Positions 63,248-64,000 of a stretch of 64,000 bases of DNA are shown piece after piece. Made by a program: the position numbers and the translations under genes. This DNA comes from Citrus sinensis (lineage: Eukaryota > Streptophyta > Magnoliopsida > Sapindales > Rutaceae). Where the stretch lies: positions 18,602,501-18,666,500 of the forward strand of contig NC_068561.1 of assembly GCF_022201045.2 (NCBI RefSeq), in the 5' to 3' direction. Each line of letters starts with the position of its first letter. The stretch's first letter is position 1. The notes under the pieces were generated by a model that had not been told where the DNA came from, did not search any database, and worked only from the letters and a program-made list of their open reading frames with translations.

Positions 63248-63320
<73 letters not shown>
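62080..63320 (+). mobile_element. Helitron-derived units with RPA remnant and TA expansions
   Basis: Directly after H4, two 5' termini (tatatataaagctgagact at 62083 and tatatataaagctgggact at 62217) start related units, the first cut short by a (TA)n run at 62165-62223. Two ~400-base repeats like those at 50.7-52.0 kb follow (near 62310 and 62716). The remnant at 63151-63250 reads IEYSFIFVHELYNNKDSLMI then RVRFYKMGEPVNTN, parallel to the RPA-like fragment at 52089 but without an ATG. It runs into a 70-base (TA)n tract (63251-63320) that removes its end. Confidence 0.5.
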
Positions 63321-63323
<3 letters not shown>

Positions 63324-64000
63324 ACTGTCAATAAATTGCAATCGGTCAATGGAAAATTTTTTGGTGGTCCAACATTCAAAGTGTAATAAAATATTAACAA
63401 AGAAATAAATGATAAAACAAATAAGATACTTTTCTAAACTCCGAAGACATTGAAGGCGAGAAGATGTAGCTGAGGGCAGTTCACAAGTCCCAGCCTTCTC
63501 GTTTGAATATTCGTACAATTATTACTTGATTGATCGTTTACTTGTCTCATAATTGTTCTACTTAGAATTAAATGTTGGAAGTTTTGAAATTGATGGATGC
63601 TAGATGTGTCTTTCTCAATGAGCTAAAGTCAAGGCACACCAAATAGCATTGCCCTAAAGTCAATTCTTCTGATAGAACAAGTGTTTCCAGCCATTCCATG
63701 AGGAAATTCCATGTGAATAGGCCAAGTCATCTCATAAGAGAAATCAAGTGGCCCCTGAACTCTGGTTCTTAGGTAGGATGCCTACCTATGCTATGTATGA
63801 TTCATCGGATTCTTCTTATGCTAATTCGGTGGGTGATTTAACTGATCACCTTCTATGACATTGTCTTAGTGTAAAATGGATCACACGACGTTTAATTCTT
63901 GGAGAAATTTTATAATAAAATGGCATAATAATTTCAATCTTTTATAACTCTCGTCTCATAGTTCGTCGTATTAATTCCAACATTAATATATGATTAGACG
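63321..64000. other. Right edge, no gene recognised
   Basis: Base composition is more balanced than in the Helitron zone, which may mean a neighbouring gene or older transposon begins here, but no frame or motif supports it. Confidence 0.35.

Noticed and set aside
63070..63518. Frames made of repeated Ile-Tyr on both strands
   Set aside because: They are translations of the (TA)n microsatellite.

Overview
The window reads as nuclear DNA of a flowering plant (eudicot). Its genes have GT-AG introns and plant-only families: an S-domain receptor kinase, an NDR1/HIN1-like protein, a WAT1-related plastid transporter and a DYW-clade-style PPR fragment. The intergenic DNA is AT-rich and full of small plant transposons. 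The protein sequences feel close to Citrus or another Sapindales, but that is a guess from memory.

Layout. 1.1-2.9 kb (+): organellar ribosomal protein S16, 3 exons. 3.6-6.2 kb (-): plastid EamA/WAT1-related transporter, 7 exons. 11.2-12.0 kb (+): single-exon NDR1/HIN1-like protein. 12.8-16.7 kb (-): splicing factor Cactin, 13 exons. 20.9-26.3 kb (-): NBS1/nibrin DNA-repair gene, 13 exons. 31.1-32.8 kb (-): single-exon acyl-activating enzyme with a peroxisomal C-terminus. 39.2-43.6 kb (-): G-type lectin S-receptor-like kinase, 7 exons. 58.4-60.6 kb (+): a plant-specific gene of unknown function, apparently broken. I joined the exons by hand from splice sites; all seven intact genes keep one open frame from ATG to stop.

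The gaps hold most of the novelty. They contain two tRNA-derived SINEs with target duplications, two foldback MULE-like MITEs, two Tourist-like MITEs (one in a receptor-kinase intron), and a pair of 2-kb long-TIR elements that keep complementary parts. They also contain a copia LTR with primer-binding site and gag start, interrupted by a MITE, and a hAT element nested in another MITE. From 45.6 to 52.5 kb and from 61.4 to 63.3 kb is a Helitron zone. Its units lie head to tail, carry the polypurine tract and LTR start of a copia element, and adjoin units with fragments of the Helitron RPA-like protein. A 3-kb CACTA element with a captured coding fragment sits inside one Helitron. At 56.5-58.3 kb a PIF/Harbinger-type element has captured a MEF21-like PPR fragment and lies just upstream of the broken 58.4-kb gene.

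The genes are not an operon-like system. Most are unrelated housekeeping genes (translation, splicing, DNA repair, transport) plus two surface/defence-type genes. From memory, NBS1 and the WAT1-related transporter are also close neighbours in Arabidopsis (At3g02680/At3g02690), so the left third may be a conserved syntenic block. I found no CRISPR, no intact tRNA or rRNA, and no clearly new biochemical system. The most original material is the nested gene-capturing transposons and the broken gene at 58-61 kb.
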